Source of the DNA: JBCBCP01 sp039178165
GTDB lineage: Bacteria > Pseudomonadota > Alphaproteobacteria > Rhodobacterales > Rhodobacteraceae
Direction of reading: 5' to 3'
Length of the DNA: 19,733 bases
Assembly (NCBI GenBank): GCA_039178165.1
Contig: JBCDFL010000041.1
Location: 1 to 19,733, forward strand
Below the pieces are notes generated by a model. The model did not search any database. It was not told where the DNA came from and worked only from the letters and a program-made list of their open reading frames with translations. A program made the translations under genes and the position numbers. Positions 1 through 7,177 of this stretch are shown here, piece after piece (the stretch's first letter is position 1; every line of letters starts with the position of its first letter).

Positions 1-390
1 CTGGTGTGCATCCTTCTGGCCTACGCGGTGCTGGGCATGTTCATGGACGCGATCGGGATGCTGCTGCTGACCCTGCCGGTGGTCTATCCGGCGATCATGG
101 CGCTGAACGGGGGCGAGTTCGTGTCGGCTGCAGATAGCGCTTTCGGCATGTCCGGGCCGATGTGCGCGATCTGGTTCGGGATCTTGGTGGTGAAGATGGC
201 GGAGTTCTGTCTGATCACGCCGCCCATTGGCCTCAACTGCTTTGTCGTGGCGGGCGTGCGGGACGATCTGAACGTACAGGACGTCTTCAAGGGTGTGACG
301 CCGTTCTTCATCGCCGACGCGGTGACGATTGCGCTGCTCGTGGCGTTTCCGGCGATTGTCCTGTGGCTGCCGTCGCTGGCGGCGTCCTAG
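1..390 (+). CDS. TRAP transporter large permease (DctM family), 3' end only
   Basis: The reading frame is open from base 1 and gives the last 129 residues of a very hydrophobic protein; the start lies outside the window. It contains several membrane segments and, near residues 65-82, the stretch FCLITPPIGLNCFVVAGV. That stretch matches the conserved late segment of TRAP large permeases (usually ITPPxGLN followed by a hydrophobic run). TRAP large permeases are the inner-membrane channel subunit that works with a small membrane subunit and a periplasmic binding protein to import organic acids or related solutes, driven by an ion gradient. The other two components would be expected upstream. The C-terminus after the last hydrophobic segment looks normal, so only the left end is cut. 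The substrate cannot be predicted from this part. Confidence 0.9.
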   Translation: MVCILLAYAVLGMFMDAIGMLLLTLPVVYPAIMALNGGEFVSAADSAFGMSGPMCAIWFGILVVKMAEFCLITPPIGLNCFVVAGVRDDLNVQDVFKGVTPFFIADAVTIALLVAFPAIVLWLPSLAAS

Positions 391-401
391 CGGTAATCTA
401 T

Positions 402-499
402 GCTCAGCCCCGAGCCGACCGCGTGGGTGGCGTGGAACACGCCGCCGCAGGGGGCCGGTCGGCGTGTCGGCCTCCTGGCGGAGGCCTTTGGGCTCAGCG
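402..499 (+). repeat. Structured dispersed repeat, copy A
   Basis: This roughly 98-base segment begins 11 bases after the permease stop and aligns almost end to end with 6221-6318. It holds two hairpins. The first is GGCGTG-GAA-CACGCC at 429-443, which can be extended outwards by a U-G pair and two G-C pairs. The second is a perfect 7-bp stem at 469-475/480-486 (GGCCTCC and GGAGGCC, loop TGGC) followed by TTT. The segment is bounded by GCTCAGC at both ends (402-408 and 492-498). It lies 3' of a + strand gene, as copy B does. A role as terminator or mRNA 3' stabiliser, or as a small non-autonomous mobile repeat, is inference. The remaining bases to the next gene (500-559) show nothing I can name. 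Confidence 0.8.
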
Positions 500-569
500 T
501 CTGAGAGAGCTTCTTGCCCTAGACAATGCCGATGATGTCCTCGCACTCTGCCGCTGAAAGGGGCGCCCC

Positions 570-1799
570 ATGACCACCATCCTCCTCATCGGCACCTTCG
601 ACACCAAGGACGACGAGCTGCGCTACCTCGCCCGCGTCATCGAAGGGCAGGGTGGCCAAGTCCTGACCATGGACGTGAGCGTCCTGGGCGATCCCACCGC
701 GCCCTGCGACGTGTCCAAACACGACGTGGCCGCCGCCGCAGGCTCGGACATCGCGGCCGTCGCCGCCGCGGGGGACGAAAACCACGCGATGCAGATCATG
801 GCACAGGGCGCCGCCGCCACATCCGCGTCCTTGCACGCGGAAGGGCGGATCGACGGCATGATCGGCCTGGGCGGGACGATGGGAACGGACCTGCTGCTGG
901 ACGTGGCGCTGGCCCTGCCGCTGGGCGTGCCGAAATATGTGGTCTCCACGGTCGCGTTTTCTCCACTGATCCCGGCGGAGCGGCTCGCGCCGGACATCCA
1001 GATGATACTCTGGGCCGGTGGCCTATACGGGCTGAACGACATCTGCAAAGCCGCGCTCAGCCAGGCGGCGGGCGCTGTCTTAGGTTCCGCGCGGGCGGCA
1101 GAACGGCCCACAGGCACGCGCCCCCTGATCGGCATGACCTCCTTCGGCAAGACGGTCCTGCGCTACATGGTGGCGCTGAAGCCCGCGCTGGAAGAGCGGG
1201 GCTTTGACGTCGCCGTCTTCCACGCCACCGGCATGGGCGGGCGCGCGTTTGAGGGTCTGGCGGCGCAAGGCGCCTTTGCCGCCGTGATGGACTTCGCCCC
1301 GCAGGAGGTCGGCAACCATCTCATGGGCTCCGCCCTTAGCGCGGGGCCGTCGCGGATGGAAGCGGCGGGCGCGCGCGGCATCCCCCAGCTGATCGCGCCG
1401 GGCTGCTATGACCTCATCGACTTCGTCGGCTGGCAGGACACGCCGCCCAAGCTGGCCGGGCAGGAGGTCCATGCGCATAACCGCCTTCTGTCCTCCGTCC
1501 TGCTGAACGCGGATCAGCGGCGGGAGATGGCCCGCACGCTCTGCGCCAAGATGGCCAAGGCGACCGGCCCCGTGACCTTCCTGCTGCCGGCGCAGGGGGG
1601 CAATGAATGGGACCGCGCGGGCGGCCCCCTGAGCGACCCCGCCGCCCTCGCCGCCTTCTGCGCCGAGATGCGCGCGTCCTGCCCGGAGAATGTGCGGCTG
1701 GTCGAGCTCGACGCCCACATCAACGACGCCGCATTCACGGACGCCGCCCTGGCGCAGTTCGACGCTTGGCTGGCAGATGGCACGGTTGCGCGCGCATGA
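570..1799 (+). CDS. Tm-1-like ATP-binding domain protein (UPF0261)
   Basis: The 409-residue protein opens with ILLIGTFDTKDDELRYL (residues 4-20), the characteristic start of the Tm-1-like/UPF0261 family. It continues with the glycine-rich GMIGLGGTMGT (96-106), GMTSFGKTV (188-196), FHATGMGGRAFE (217-228) and IPQLIAPGCYDLIDFVGW (271-288), all typical of the family. The family takes its name from the tomato Tm-1 resistance protein, whose N-terminal domain binds ATP; the bacterial members have no settled function. Family members are sometimes paired with a TIM-barrel phosphoenolpyruvate hydrolase-like partner, but none is seen here. Instead the stop overlaps the start of a class V aminotransferase by 4 bases, suggesting translational coupling. 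The ATG follows GAAAGG and a perfect 10-base palindrome (GGGGCGCCCC, 560-569) that could fold over the ribosome binding site. Confidence 0.88.
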   Translation: MTTILLIGTFDTKDDELRYLARVIEGQGGQVLTMDVSVLGDPTAPCDVSKHDVAAAAGSDIAAVAAAGDENHAMQIMAQGAAATSASLHAEGRIDGMIGLGGTMGTDLLLDVALALPLGVPKYVVSTVAFSPLIPAERLAPDIQMILWAGGLYGLNDICKAALSQAAGAVLGSARAAERPTGTRPLIGMTSFGKTVLRYMVALKPALEERGFDVAVFHATGMGGRAFEGLAAQGAFAAVMDFAPQEVGNHLMGSALSAGPSRMEAAGARGIPQLIAPGCYDLIDFVGWQDTPPKLAGQEVHAHNRLLSSVLLNADQRREMARTLCAKMAKATGPVTFLLPAQGGNEWDRAGGPLSDPAALAAFCAEMRASCPENVRLVELDAHINDAAFTDAALAQFDAWLADGTVARA

Positions 1800-3043
1800 G
1801 CCTGTTTCCCGATCCTTTGCTCGCCGACATCCGCAGCCGCTTTGCCCATGTGGACGCCGACCCAGACGGCACGCCGCGCATCTTCTTCGAGAATGCGGGC
1901 GGTGCGCTGACGCTGAACGCGGTGGTGGAGACGTCGAGGCGCTACGCCGCGATCCCCGACAATCAGGGCCGGGACAATCCCATGTCGCAGGCCTTGGGGG
2001 AGGAGATCGCGGCGGCCAAGGCCGACATCGCAACCTTCTTCGGTGCCGGGGACGGCGAGGTGATCGTCGGGGAATCGGGCACGGAGCTGCTGTTCCGCCT
2101 GATCCAGGATGCGTGCCTCGAGACGCCAGCGGGCCGGGTCGTGGGCTCGACCCTCGAACACCCCGCTACGCGCAGCGCCTGCACCCGATGGGCGCGGATC
2201 GCCGGCAAGTCCTACGACCTCGCGCTGCATGATGACGCAACCGGGACGGTGGGCGCGGACGCCTATGCCCCGCTGCTCGGCCCCGATGTTTCGGTCGCCA
2301 CGATCGTGCACACCTCGCCCGTGACCGGCATGTCGGTCGACGTGGCCACCATCGCTGCGGCAATCCGGGCAGCGGCGCCCGAGGCGATCATCATCGTCGA
2401 CGGCATTCAGCACGCCAGCCACGGCGGCATCGACGTGGCGGCGATGGGCGTCGATGGCTACGTCATCTCGCCGTACAAGGTGTTCTCGCGCCACGGCTAC
2501 GGTATCGCCTGGCTGTCTCCACGCCTGGCCGCGCTGCCCCACGATACGCTGGTGGATGGCCCCGGCGGGTGGGAGCTCGGGACCCGCGATACGGGCGCGT
2601 ATGCCACGATGCGCGACGTGGTGGCTTATTTCGACTGGCTGGGCGGGCAGGTATCGGACGCGCAGGACATTCGCGGCCGGATCGTCGCCGCGGGGCAGGC
2701 GATCCACGGGCACGAGGCGGCCTTGGCGCAGGCGATGATCTTCGGGACTGGCAACCTGCCCGGGCTGGCGGATATGCCTGGCGTCACGCTGATCGGCGGA
2801 CCGGATAATCCGGCGCGCGAGGGGCTGGCCTGCATCGCCGTTGAGGGACATGCAGCGGCCGACATCGTGACAGCCCTGCGGGCGCGCGGCATCCGCACCC
2901 ACCTGCGCAAGGCGGATCATTATTCCGGCAACATCCTGACGCCTCTCGGTCTGGACGGCGCCGTCCGCATCTCCCTGTGCCATTACAACAGCTTGGCGGA
3001 AGTGCGCGCGTTGCTCGCCGCCATGCAGGAGATCACGAGGTGA
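1796..3043 (+). CDS. Aminotransferase class V family PLP enzyme
   Basis: The 415-residue protein has the layout of NifS/Csd-like fold type I PLP enzymes. FENAGGA near residues 31-37 forms the usual N-terminal substrate/PLP loop. ESGTELLF (93-100) lies in the cofactor phosphate-binding region. VDGIQHASH (201-209) supplies the Asp that pairs with the pyridine nitrogen. SPYKVFSRHG (225-234) carries the probable Schiff-base lysine, Lys228. The start is ATG 1796, which overlaps the previous stop in ATGA; the frame stays open upstream to 1607, but that extension lies wholly inside the preceding gene and is rejected. There is no clear cysteine-desulfurase active-site Cys loop, so I favour an aminotransferase or lyase acting on a small amino compound. 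The substrate is unknown; coupling to the Tm-1-like gene suggests a common pathway. Confidence 0.85.
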   Translation: MSLFPDPLLADIRSRFAHVDADPDGTPRIFFENAGGALTLNAVVETSRRYAAIPDNQGRDNPMSQALGEEIAAAKADIATFFGAGDGEVIVGESGTELLFRLIQDACLETPAGRVVGSTLEHPATRSACTRWARIAGKSYDLALHDDATGTVGADAYAPLLGPDVSVATIVHTSPVTGMSVDVATIAAAIRAAAPEAIIIVDGIQHASHGGIDVAAMGVDGYVISPYKVFSRHGYGIAWLSPRLAALPHDTLVDGPGGWELGTRDTGAYATMRDVVAYFDWLGGQVSDAQDIRGRIVAAGQAIHGHEAALAQAMIFGTGNLPGLADMPGVTLIGGPDNPAREGLACIAVEGHAAADIVTALRARGIRTHLRKADHYSGNILTPLGLDGAVRISLCHYNSLAEVRALLAAMQEITR

Positions 3044-3585
3044 TCCGCCTGCTCTCTGCCCTCCTGCTATGGGCCAGCGCCGCCCATACCGGCCCCTTTG
3101 CCGACGCGACCGCGCTCTGCACAGCCGTCGCAACGGGCGAGGCCGCCGCCTACGAGCGGCTGGAGACGGGGGCGGAGACGGTCTTCTTCGACCGCGACGC
3201 GCGGGTCGTGGTTACGATGGCGGGGACCGACCAATTTCTGTGCGCGGTAGAAGCAATCCCCGACAGCCTGTTGCCCCAGATGGCGCAGGTCGTCGCCCGC
3301 TTCGGCCTTGATTTGCCCGCCCTATGGCACGCGGTGCCCGTGCCGCCCGGCGTCGACGATGAGATCGCCGAGATGACGGCCGTCTTGCGCGCCGATCCTG
3401 CCTATGTCGAAGAGACCGGCCGCGACGCCCGCTACGGCGCGCTCTTCACCCGCTGCGACGCGGCCCGGCTGGAGATGATCGACCTGCGCCCGGGCACCTA
3501 CCTCAATCCGCAATGGCGGCTACTGCGCATGGACCCCTTCCCGGACCATATGCGCCACATGCTCGCCGCCTGCCCATCCGGTTGA
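3040..3585 (+). CDS. Small secreted protein of unknown function, four cysteines
   Basis: I do not recognise the family. The likely start is GTG 3040, overlapping the aminotransferase stop in GTGA with AGGAG eight bases upstream, giving 181 residues. The frame extends further upstream but only inside the previous gene. The N-terminus (MIRLLSALLLWASAAHTG) has a short basic start, a hydrophobic run and small residues near position 15, consistent with a Sec signal peptide. The mature part is mostly acidic and contains four cysteines (27, 68, 139, 178), which could form two disulfides in the periplasm. The overlap with the aminotransferase implies co-transcription. No catalytic motif is visible. 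Confidence 0.75.
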   Translation: MIRLLSALLLWASAAHTGPFADATALCTAVATGEAAAYERLETGAETVFFDRDARVVVTMAGTDQFLCAVEAIPDSLLPQMAQVVARFGLDLPALWHAVPVPPGVDDEIAEMTAVLRADPAYVEETGRDARYGALFTRCDAARLEMIDLRPGTYLNPQWRLLRMDPFPDHMRHMLAACPSG

Positions 3586-3628
3586 TCGTCCCCGCCCGAT
3601 CAGGCATCAGGCGCGGCAGGAGGGCCCC

Positions 3629-4633
3629 ATGGCAGAGACAATGCGCCTGGAACGCAGCGCACGCCTGAGCGTGGCGCCGATGATGGACTGGACGGATCGG
3701 CATTGCCGCTATTTCCACCGCCATCTCAGCGCCCATGCGCTGCTGTATACAGAGATGGTGACAGCGCCGGCGCTGGTGCGCGGCGGGGCGCTGCATCTGC
3801 TGGAGCATGACAGGGGCGAGCATCCCGTGGCCCTGCAACTCGGCGGCTCGGACCCGGCGGAACTGGCGGCGGCGGCGCGGCTTGGCGCGCAGGCGGGCTA
3901 TGCGGAGATCAACCTCAATTGCGGCTGCCCTTCGGACCGGGTGCAATCGGGCACCTTCGGGGCCGTCCTGATGCGCGATGCGCCCCGTGTGGCGTCCTGC
4001 GTGCGGGCGATGCGCGAGGCGGTGGACGTGCCCGTGACCGTCAAATGCCGGATCGGCGTGGACGAGCAGGAGCCCGAAGCCATCCTGCCCGAATTCCTCG
4101 CCCAGATCGTCGCGGCGGGGTGCGAGCGGGTGATCATCCACGCCCGCAAGGCTTGGCTCCAGGGCCTGTCTCCGAAGGAGAACCGAGACATTCCGCCCCT
4201 CGACTATGACCTCGTGCGGCGGATGAAGGGGCTGTTTCCGAACCTGCATTTCTCGATCAACGGGGGCGTCGGCAGCCTCGATGCGGCGCTGGATTTGCTG
4301 GACGACGGCCTCGACGGGGTGATGATCGGCCGCGCGGCCTACCACCAGCCGTGGGACATCCTGGGCGCTGCGGACCGGCGGGTCTGGGGGCAGGGCACCG
4401 ATACGGCGGCGGAGGACGCGGCGCGCGCCATGCTGCCTTATATCGAGGCGCATCTGAACGCGGGCGGGCGCCTTAACCAGATCACGCGCCACATGCTGGG
4501 CCTGTTTGCGGGCCGTCCCGGCGCGCGGGCCTGGCGCCGGATTCTCAGCGAAGGCGCCGCAGTTCCGGGTGCGGGGCCCGAACTGGTTGAGGCGGCACTG
4601 GCTGCGGTGACGCCGGCGGAGGCGGCCGAATGA
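3629..4633 (+). CDS. dusA: tRNA-dihydrouridine synthase, DusA type
   Basis: Flavin (FMN) enzyme that reduces uridine to dihydrouridine in the D-loop of tRNA using NADPH. The 334-residue protein shows the Dus TIM-barrel signature: SVAPMMDWTDRHCR (14-27) at the FMN site, NLNCGCPSDRVQSGTFGA (95-112) with probable catalytic Cys100, HARKAWLQGLSPKENR (171-186), and SINGGV followed by DGVMIGRAAY (229-238) at the phosphate-binding end. The HARKAWLQGLSPKENR segment is the form seen in DusA rather than DusB or DusC. The length is normal for DusA. The ATG follows GCAGGAGG; a second in-frame ATG at residue 5 is possible but worse placed. Its stop overlaps the TauE/SafE gene start by 4 bases. Confidence 0.93.
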   Translation: MAETMRLERSARLSVAPMMDWTDRHCRYFHRHLSAHALLYTEMVTAPALVRGGALHLLEHDRGEHPVALQLGGSDPAELAAAARLGAQAGYAEINLNCGCPSDRVQSGTFGAVLMRDAPRVASCVRAMREAVDVPVTVKCRIGVDEQEPEAILPEFLAQIVAAGCERVIIHARKAWLQGLSPKENRDIPPLDYDLVRRMKGLFPNLHFSINGGVGSLDAALDLLDDGLDGVMIGRAAYHQPWDILGAADRRVWGQGTDTAAEDAARAMLPYIEAHLNAGGRLNQITRHMLGLFAGRPGARAWRRILSEGAAVPGAGPELVEAALAAVTPAEAAE

Positions 4634-5451
4634 TCGACACGGGCCTGCTGATCCAGATGGTGCTGTTGCTCGCCGCCATCGGCGCCTTCGCTGGTGTTCT
4701 GGCCGGCCTACTGGGCGTCGGCGGCGGCATCGTTCTGGTGCCCGCCTTCTACTACGCGTTCCAGACGCTGGGCTTCGACGGCCCTGGGCTGATGCAGATG
4801 TGCCTGGCGACGTCGCTGGCGACGATCATCGTGACCTCCGTCCGCTCGGTCCTTAGCCACAATCGCAAGGGCGCGGTGGACTGGGACATCCTGCGGACCT
4901 GGGCGCCCGGCATCGTGATCGGCGCCGTTCTGGGCATGCTTGTGGTGGCGCAGCTGCGCACCCAAACACTGACGGCGATCTTCGGCGTACTGGCGCTGGT
5001 CGTGGGGCTCTACATGGGGCTGGGCCGCGCGACATGGCGGCTGGGGCCGGCGATGCCGGGCGGGGTAGGGCGCGCGGCGCTGTCGCCGGGCGTCGGGTTC
5101 CTATCCGTTCTGATGGGCATTGGCGGGGGCAGCTTTGGCGTGCCCTTGATGAGCCTCTATGCCGTGCCGATCCACCGCGCGGTGGCGACGGCGGCGGGCT
5201 TCGGCGTTCTGATCGCGGTGCCCTCGGTCATTGGCTTCCTGCTGGTCACGCCCGCAGGGCCTGTGCCGCCCTACACCCTGGGCGCTGTCAACCTGCCGGC
5301 CTTCGCCGTGGTCATCGCGATGACGCTGCTGACGACGCCGCTGGGCGTGCGCCTGGCCCATGCGACGGATGCTGGGCCGCTCAAGCGCATCTTTGCGGTG
5401 TTCCTGATCCTGGTGGCGCTGAACATGCTGCGGGCGGCTTTGTGGCCCTAG
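4630..5451 (+). CDS. TauE/SafE (TSUP) family membrane permease
   Basis: The 273-residue protein is hydrophobic throughout, with about eight membrane segments. It shows the duplicated motif of the TSUP family: GLLGVGGGIVLVPAF at 27-41 and GIGGGSFGVPLM at 163-174, in the two halves of the protein. Members of this family move sulfite, sulfoacetate, taurine-derived or other small organic anions across the inner membrane. The substrate here is not predictable; proximity to dusA probably reflects operon packing rather than shared function. ATG 4630 overlaps the dusA stop in ATGA. Confidence 0.88.
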   Translation: MIDTGLLIQMVLLLAAIGAFAGVLAGLLGVGGGIVLVPAFYYAFQTLGFDGPGLMQMCLATSLATIIVTSVRSVLSHNRKGAVDWDILRTWAPGIVIGAVLGMLVVAQLRTQTLTAIFGVLALVVGLYMGLGRATWRLGPAMPGGVGRAALSPGVGFLSVLMGIGGGSFGVPLMSLYAVPIHRAVATAAGFGVLIAVPSVIGFLLVTPAGPVPPYTLGAVNLPAFAVVIAMTLLTTPLGVRLAHATDAGPLKRIFAVFLILVALNMLRAALWP

Positions 5452-6200
5452 GGGCGCCAGGCTGGGCGCGCTTTCCGGCGGAGCGGGCGACACTGGACTG
5501 GGCCGCCGCAGCGCGCCCGGCGGCGGAGGCCGCGCTGCGCGATCCGGCCTTTGCGGATATGCACCAATGTGAGGGCACATGGTTCGTGGGCCTCGACGCG
5601 CTGCCCAACGATGCGGCGGGGCGGGTTGCGGGCGGTCCTGCCTTGACCGGCGCGGCAGTGGAGGCCGCGCGGGCCTTAGCAGGCTGGCCGTCTCTGCACC
5701 GGGCCCAAGTGTCGGTCACCTGGCCCGGCTACCCGCGTCCCCGCGCGGGGGAGGGGGAGGGCGCCTTTCGCTACCGCCAGCGGCGGGATGCGGCCCATGT
5801 GGACGGCGTGCTCGGCGTTGGCACGCCCAAGCGCCGTTTCGTCTCCGAGCCGCATCTCTGGATCCTCGGTATTGCACTGACGGATGGAGCTGAGGACGCC
5901 GCGCCGCTGTCGGTGTGGGAAGGCAGCCATGCGCTGATGCGCGAGACCTTTCGGGCGGCTTTGGCCCCGGCCGACGCGCCCGGGGAGGTGGACGTCACAG
6001 AGGCCTACACCGCTTGCCGCGCGCGCTGTTTCGAGGCCTGCCGCCGCGTGAACCTGCCGCTGAAGACGGGCGAGGCGGTCTTGCTGCACCCGCTCCTGCT
6101 GCACGGTGTGGCGCCCTGGACCGCGCCCGAGGGGCCGCCGCGGATGATCGCCTACTTCAGGCCCCCCGCGGCGTCGGTGGAAGAGTGGCTGGCGATCTAA
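5442..6200 (+). CDS. PhyH-like Fe(II)/2-oxoglutarate dioxygenase
   Basis: The last 252 residues of a long open frame form a protein with a plausible non-haem iron dioxygenase facial triad. AAHVDG gives His119 and Asp121, and HPLLLHGVAPW gives His221. These are followed by PPRMIAYFRP with Arg234, the usual 2-oxoglutarate carboxylate anchor. The spacing of about 100 residues between HxD and the distal His fits the double-stranded beta-helix fold of phytanoyl-CoA dioxygenase relatives. I chose GTG 5442, which overlaps the permease stop by 10 bases; upstream codons are wholly inside that gene. The ribosome binding site is weak, so the start is uncertain. The substrate is unknown. Residues 98-116 are Arg/Gly-rich and may be a disordered loop. 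Confidence 0.75.
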   Translation: MALGAPGWARFPAERATLDWAAAARPAAEAALRDPAFADMHQCEGTWFVGLDALPNDAAGRVAGGPALTGAAVEAARALAGWPSLHRAQVSVTWPGYPRPRAGEGEGAFRYRQRRDAAHVDGVLGVGTPKRRFVSEPHLWILGIALTDGAEDAAPLSVWEGSHALMRETFRAALAPADAPGEVDVTEAYTACRARCFEACRRVNLPLKTGEAVLLHPLLLHGVAPWTAPEGPPRMIAYFRPPAASVEEWLAI

Positions 6201-6220
6201 AGAGTGTCCTGGCCAACTGA

Positions 6221-6318
6221 GCTCAGCACTAAGCCTGTCGCGCGGGTGGCGTGGGACACGCCAGCCGCAGGGGGGCGGCAGGCGTGTCGGCATCCTGCGG
6301 ATGCGTATGGGCTAAGCC
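6221..6318 (+). repeat. Structured dispersed repeat, copy B
   Basis: This copy aligns with 402-499 over its whole length, sharing blocks such as GGGTGGCGTGG, ACACGCC, GCCGCAGGGGG and GGCGTGTCGG. It begins 21 bases after the dioxygenase stop. Both hairpins are kept: GGCGTG-GGA-CACGCC at 6248-6262, and GCATCC-TGC-GGATGC at 6290-6304. In the second hairpin the stem differs from copy A in a paired way: a C-G pair in A is replaced by A-T here, which suggests the RNA or DNA structure, not just the sequence, has been maintained. CTAAGCCT occurs near the left end and at the right end (6229-6237 and 6312-6319 regions). After it, 6319-6402 is a noticeably more AT-rich stretch with no gene I can support. 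Confidence 0.8.
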
Positions 6319-6402
6319 TTTATATCGGTTAGGCTGTTTCGACCTACCAATCGGCTGGCATATCTCTCTTGCAGTTGTGTTCCCGGTATACGTAACGCTC
6401 AA

Positions 6403-6447
6403 GCGGGGCGGCCTGCGTTTTGCATCCTGCGGATGCCTGGGGGCTAT
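6403..6447 (+). repeat. Structured dispersed repeat, half copy C
   Basis: The segment matches only the right half of copy B. GCGGGGCGGCCTGCG lines up with the GC-rich block before the hairpin. Then comes the identical hairpin GCATCC-TGC-GGATGC (6422-6436) and a trailing GGGGGCTATGC that resembles GGGCTAAGC. It lies about 85 bases beyond copy B in the same orientation. It could be a decayed copy or part of a larger composite element running from 6221 to 6447. Just beyond it is a 12-base perfect palindrome, CTAAAGCTTTAG (6460-6471), which includes the stop codon of the minus-strand DUF1289 gene. Confidence 0.6.
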
Positions 6448-6467
6448 GCGCAGAAGATGCTAAAGCT

Positions 6468-6704
6468 TTAGATACCCCGCCCAAGCCGCGCGGCGCGGCC
6501 GCCGCGGCGGGTCTTGGGGGCGGCCTCCCGGGCGGGCAGGGCGTCCATGATCGCCCGGCGCTCGGCCGGGTCCATGCGGGACCAACGGCCGATCTCGTCC
6601 CCCGTCCGGGCGCAGCCGGTGCACAGGCCCGTCTCCGGATGGATCACGCAGACCTGGATGCACGGGCTCTCGATCTCCGCCCGGCGCCACACTTCATCAC
6701 TCAT
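6468..6704 (-). CDS. DUF1289 domain protein (small Cys-rich)
   Basis: The 78-residue protein contains SPCIQVCVIHPETGLCTGCARTGDEIGRW, with four cysteines at 15, 19, 28 and 31 in a CX3C...CX2C arrangement, followed by a WSRMDPAERRAIM segment. This is the compact DUF1289 pattern, thought to bind a metal; its function is unknown. The tail is Arg/Ala/Gly-rich and basic. The start is ATG 6704 with GGGGAGG just upstream; it overlaps the ruvX stop by 4 bases. The frame is open further upstream but that part lies inside ruvX. It is the last gene of a ccmI-ruvX-DUF1289 operon. Confidence 0.85.
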   Translation of the reverse strand: MSDEVWRRAEIESPCIQVCVIHPETGLCTGCARTGDEIGRWSRMDPAERRAIMDALPAREAAPKTRRGGRAARLGRGI

Positions 6705-7177
6705 GCCTGCCTCCCCAAAACGGCCAGCCTGTCCAACATGCCCTGCAAGATATAGCTCGCGGCGACGTGGTCGATGACCTCCGCGCGACGTCTGCGCGTC
6801 GTATCCGCCTCCAGCAGGGCTTTTTCTGCGGCCACCGTGCTCAGCCGCTCGTCCCAAAAGCCAATCGGCCCGTCCCAGAGCGCCGCGAAATTGCGGGCGA
6901 AGGCGCGGGTGCTCTGCGCGCGCGGCCCTTCGGTGCCGTCCATGTTGCGCGGCAGGCCCAGCACCACGCCGGCGACATCGCGTGCGGTGATCACGGCCTG
7001 CAGCGCGGCGGCATCCACGCCGAACTTCTTGCGCTTCACCGTCTCCAGCGGCGTTGCGACCGACCGGAACGTGTCGGACACCGCCACGCCGATCGTCTTG
7101 GTCCCGAGGTCCAGGCCCATCAACGCGCCGCGCGCCGGCAGCGCCGCGGCAAAGTCCTGTGCCCCGTCAAAGATCAT
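6701..7177 (-). CDS. ruvX: Putative pre-16S rRNA nuclease / Holliday junction resolvase YqgF
   Basis: The 158-residue protein has the RNase H-like YqgF fold signature. MGLDLGTKTIGVAVSD carries Asp23, then VVLGLPRNMDGTEGPRAQ (71-88), FWDERLSTVAAEKALLE with Glu110, and IDHVAASYILQGMLD with Asp136. The three acidic residues match the usual metal-binding active site. Family members are linked to 5' maturation of 16S rRNA and were earlier named for similarity to RuvC. Length is typical apart from a short N-terminal extension (MIFDGAQDFAAALPARGAL), which is common in alphaproteobacterial members. ATG 7177 overlaps the ccmI stop in ATGA, so translation is probably coupled. Confidence 0.93.
   Translation of the reverse strand: MIFDGAQDFAAALPARGALMGLDLGTKTIGVAVSDTFRSVATPLETVKRKKFGVDAAALQAVITARDVAGVVLGLPRNMDGTEGPRAQSTRAFARNFAALWDGPIGFWDERLSTVAAEKALLEADTTRRRRAEVIDHVAASYILQGMLDRLAVLGRQA

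Noticed and set aside
1514..3133. 539-codon minus-strand open frame opposite the aminotransferase
   Set aside because: It is antisense to a well-supported gene, has an Arg/Gly/His-rich composition without motifs, and arises from high-GC codon use.
3583..3602. Inverted repeat TGATCG/CGATCA between the secreted protein gene and dusA
   Set aside because: The 6-bp stem with an 8-base loop and no T-run is too weak for a terminator and could be chance.
5034..5441. N-terminal extension of the dioxygenase frame into the permease gene
   Set aside because: This part is a shadow of the TauE/SafE gene; the family similarity starts near residue GWARFP after 5442.
6251..6463. 70-codon plus-strand open frame across repeats B and C
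   Set aside because: It lies almost entirely in repeat sequence, has no ribosome binding site, and has no coding-like composition.
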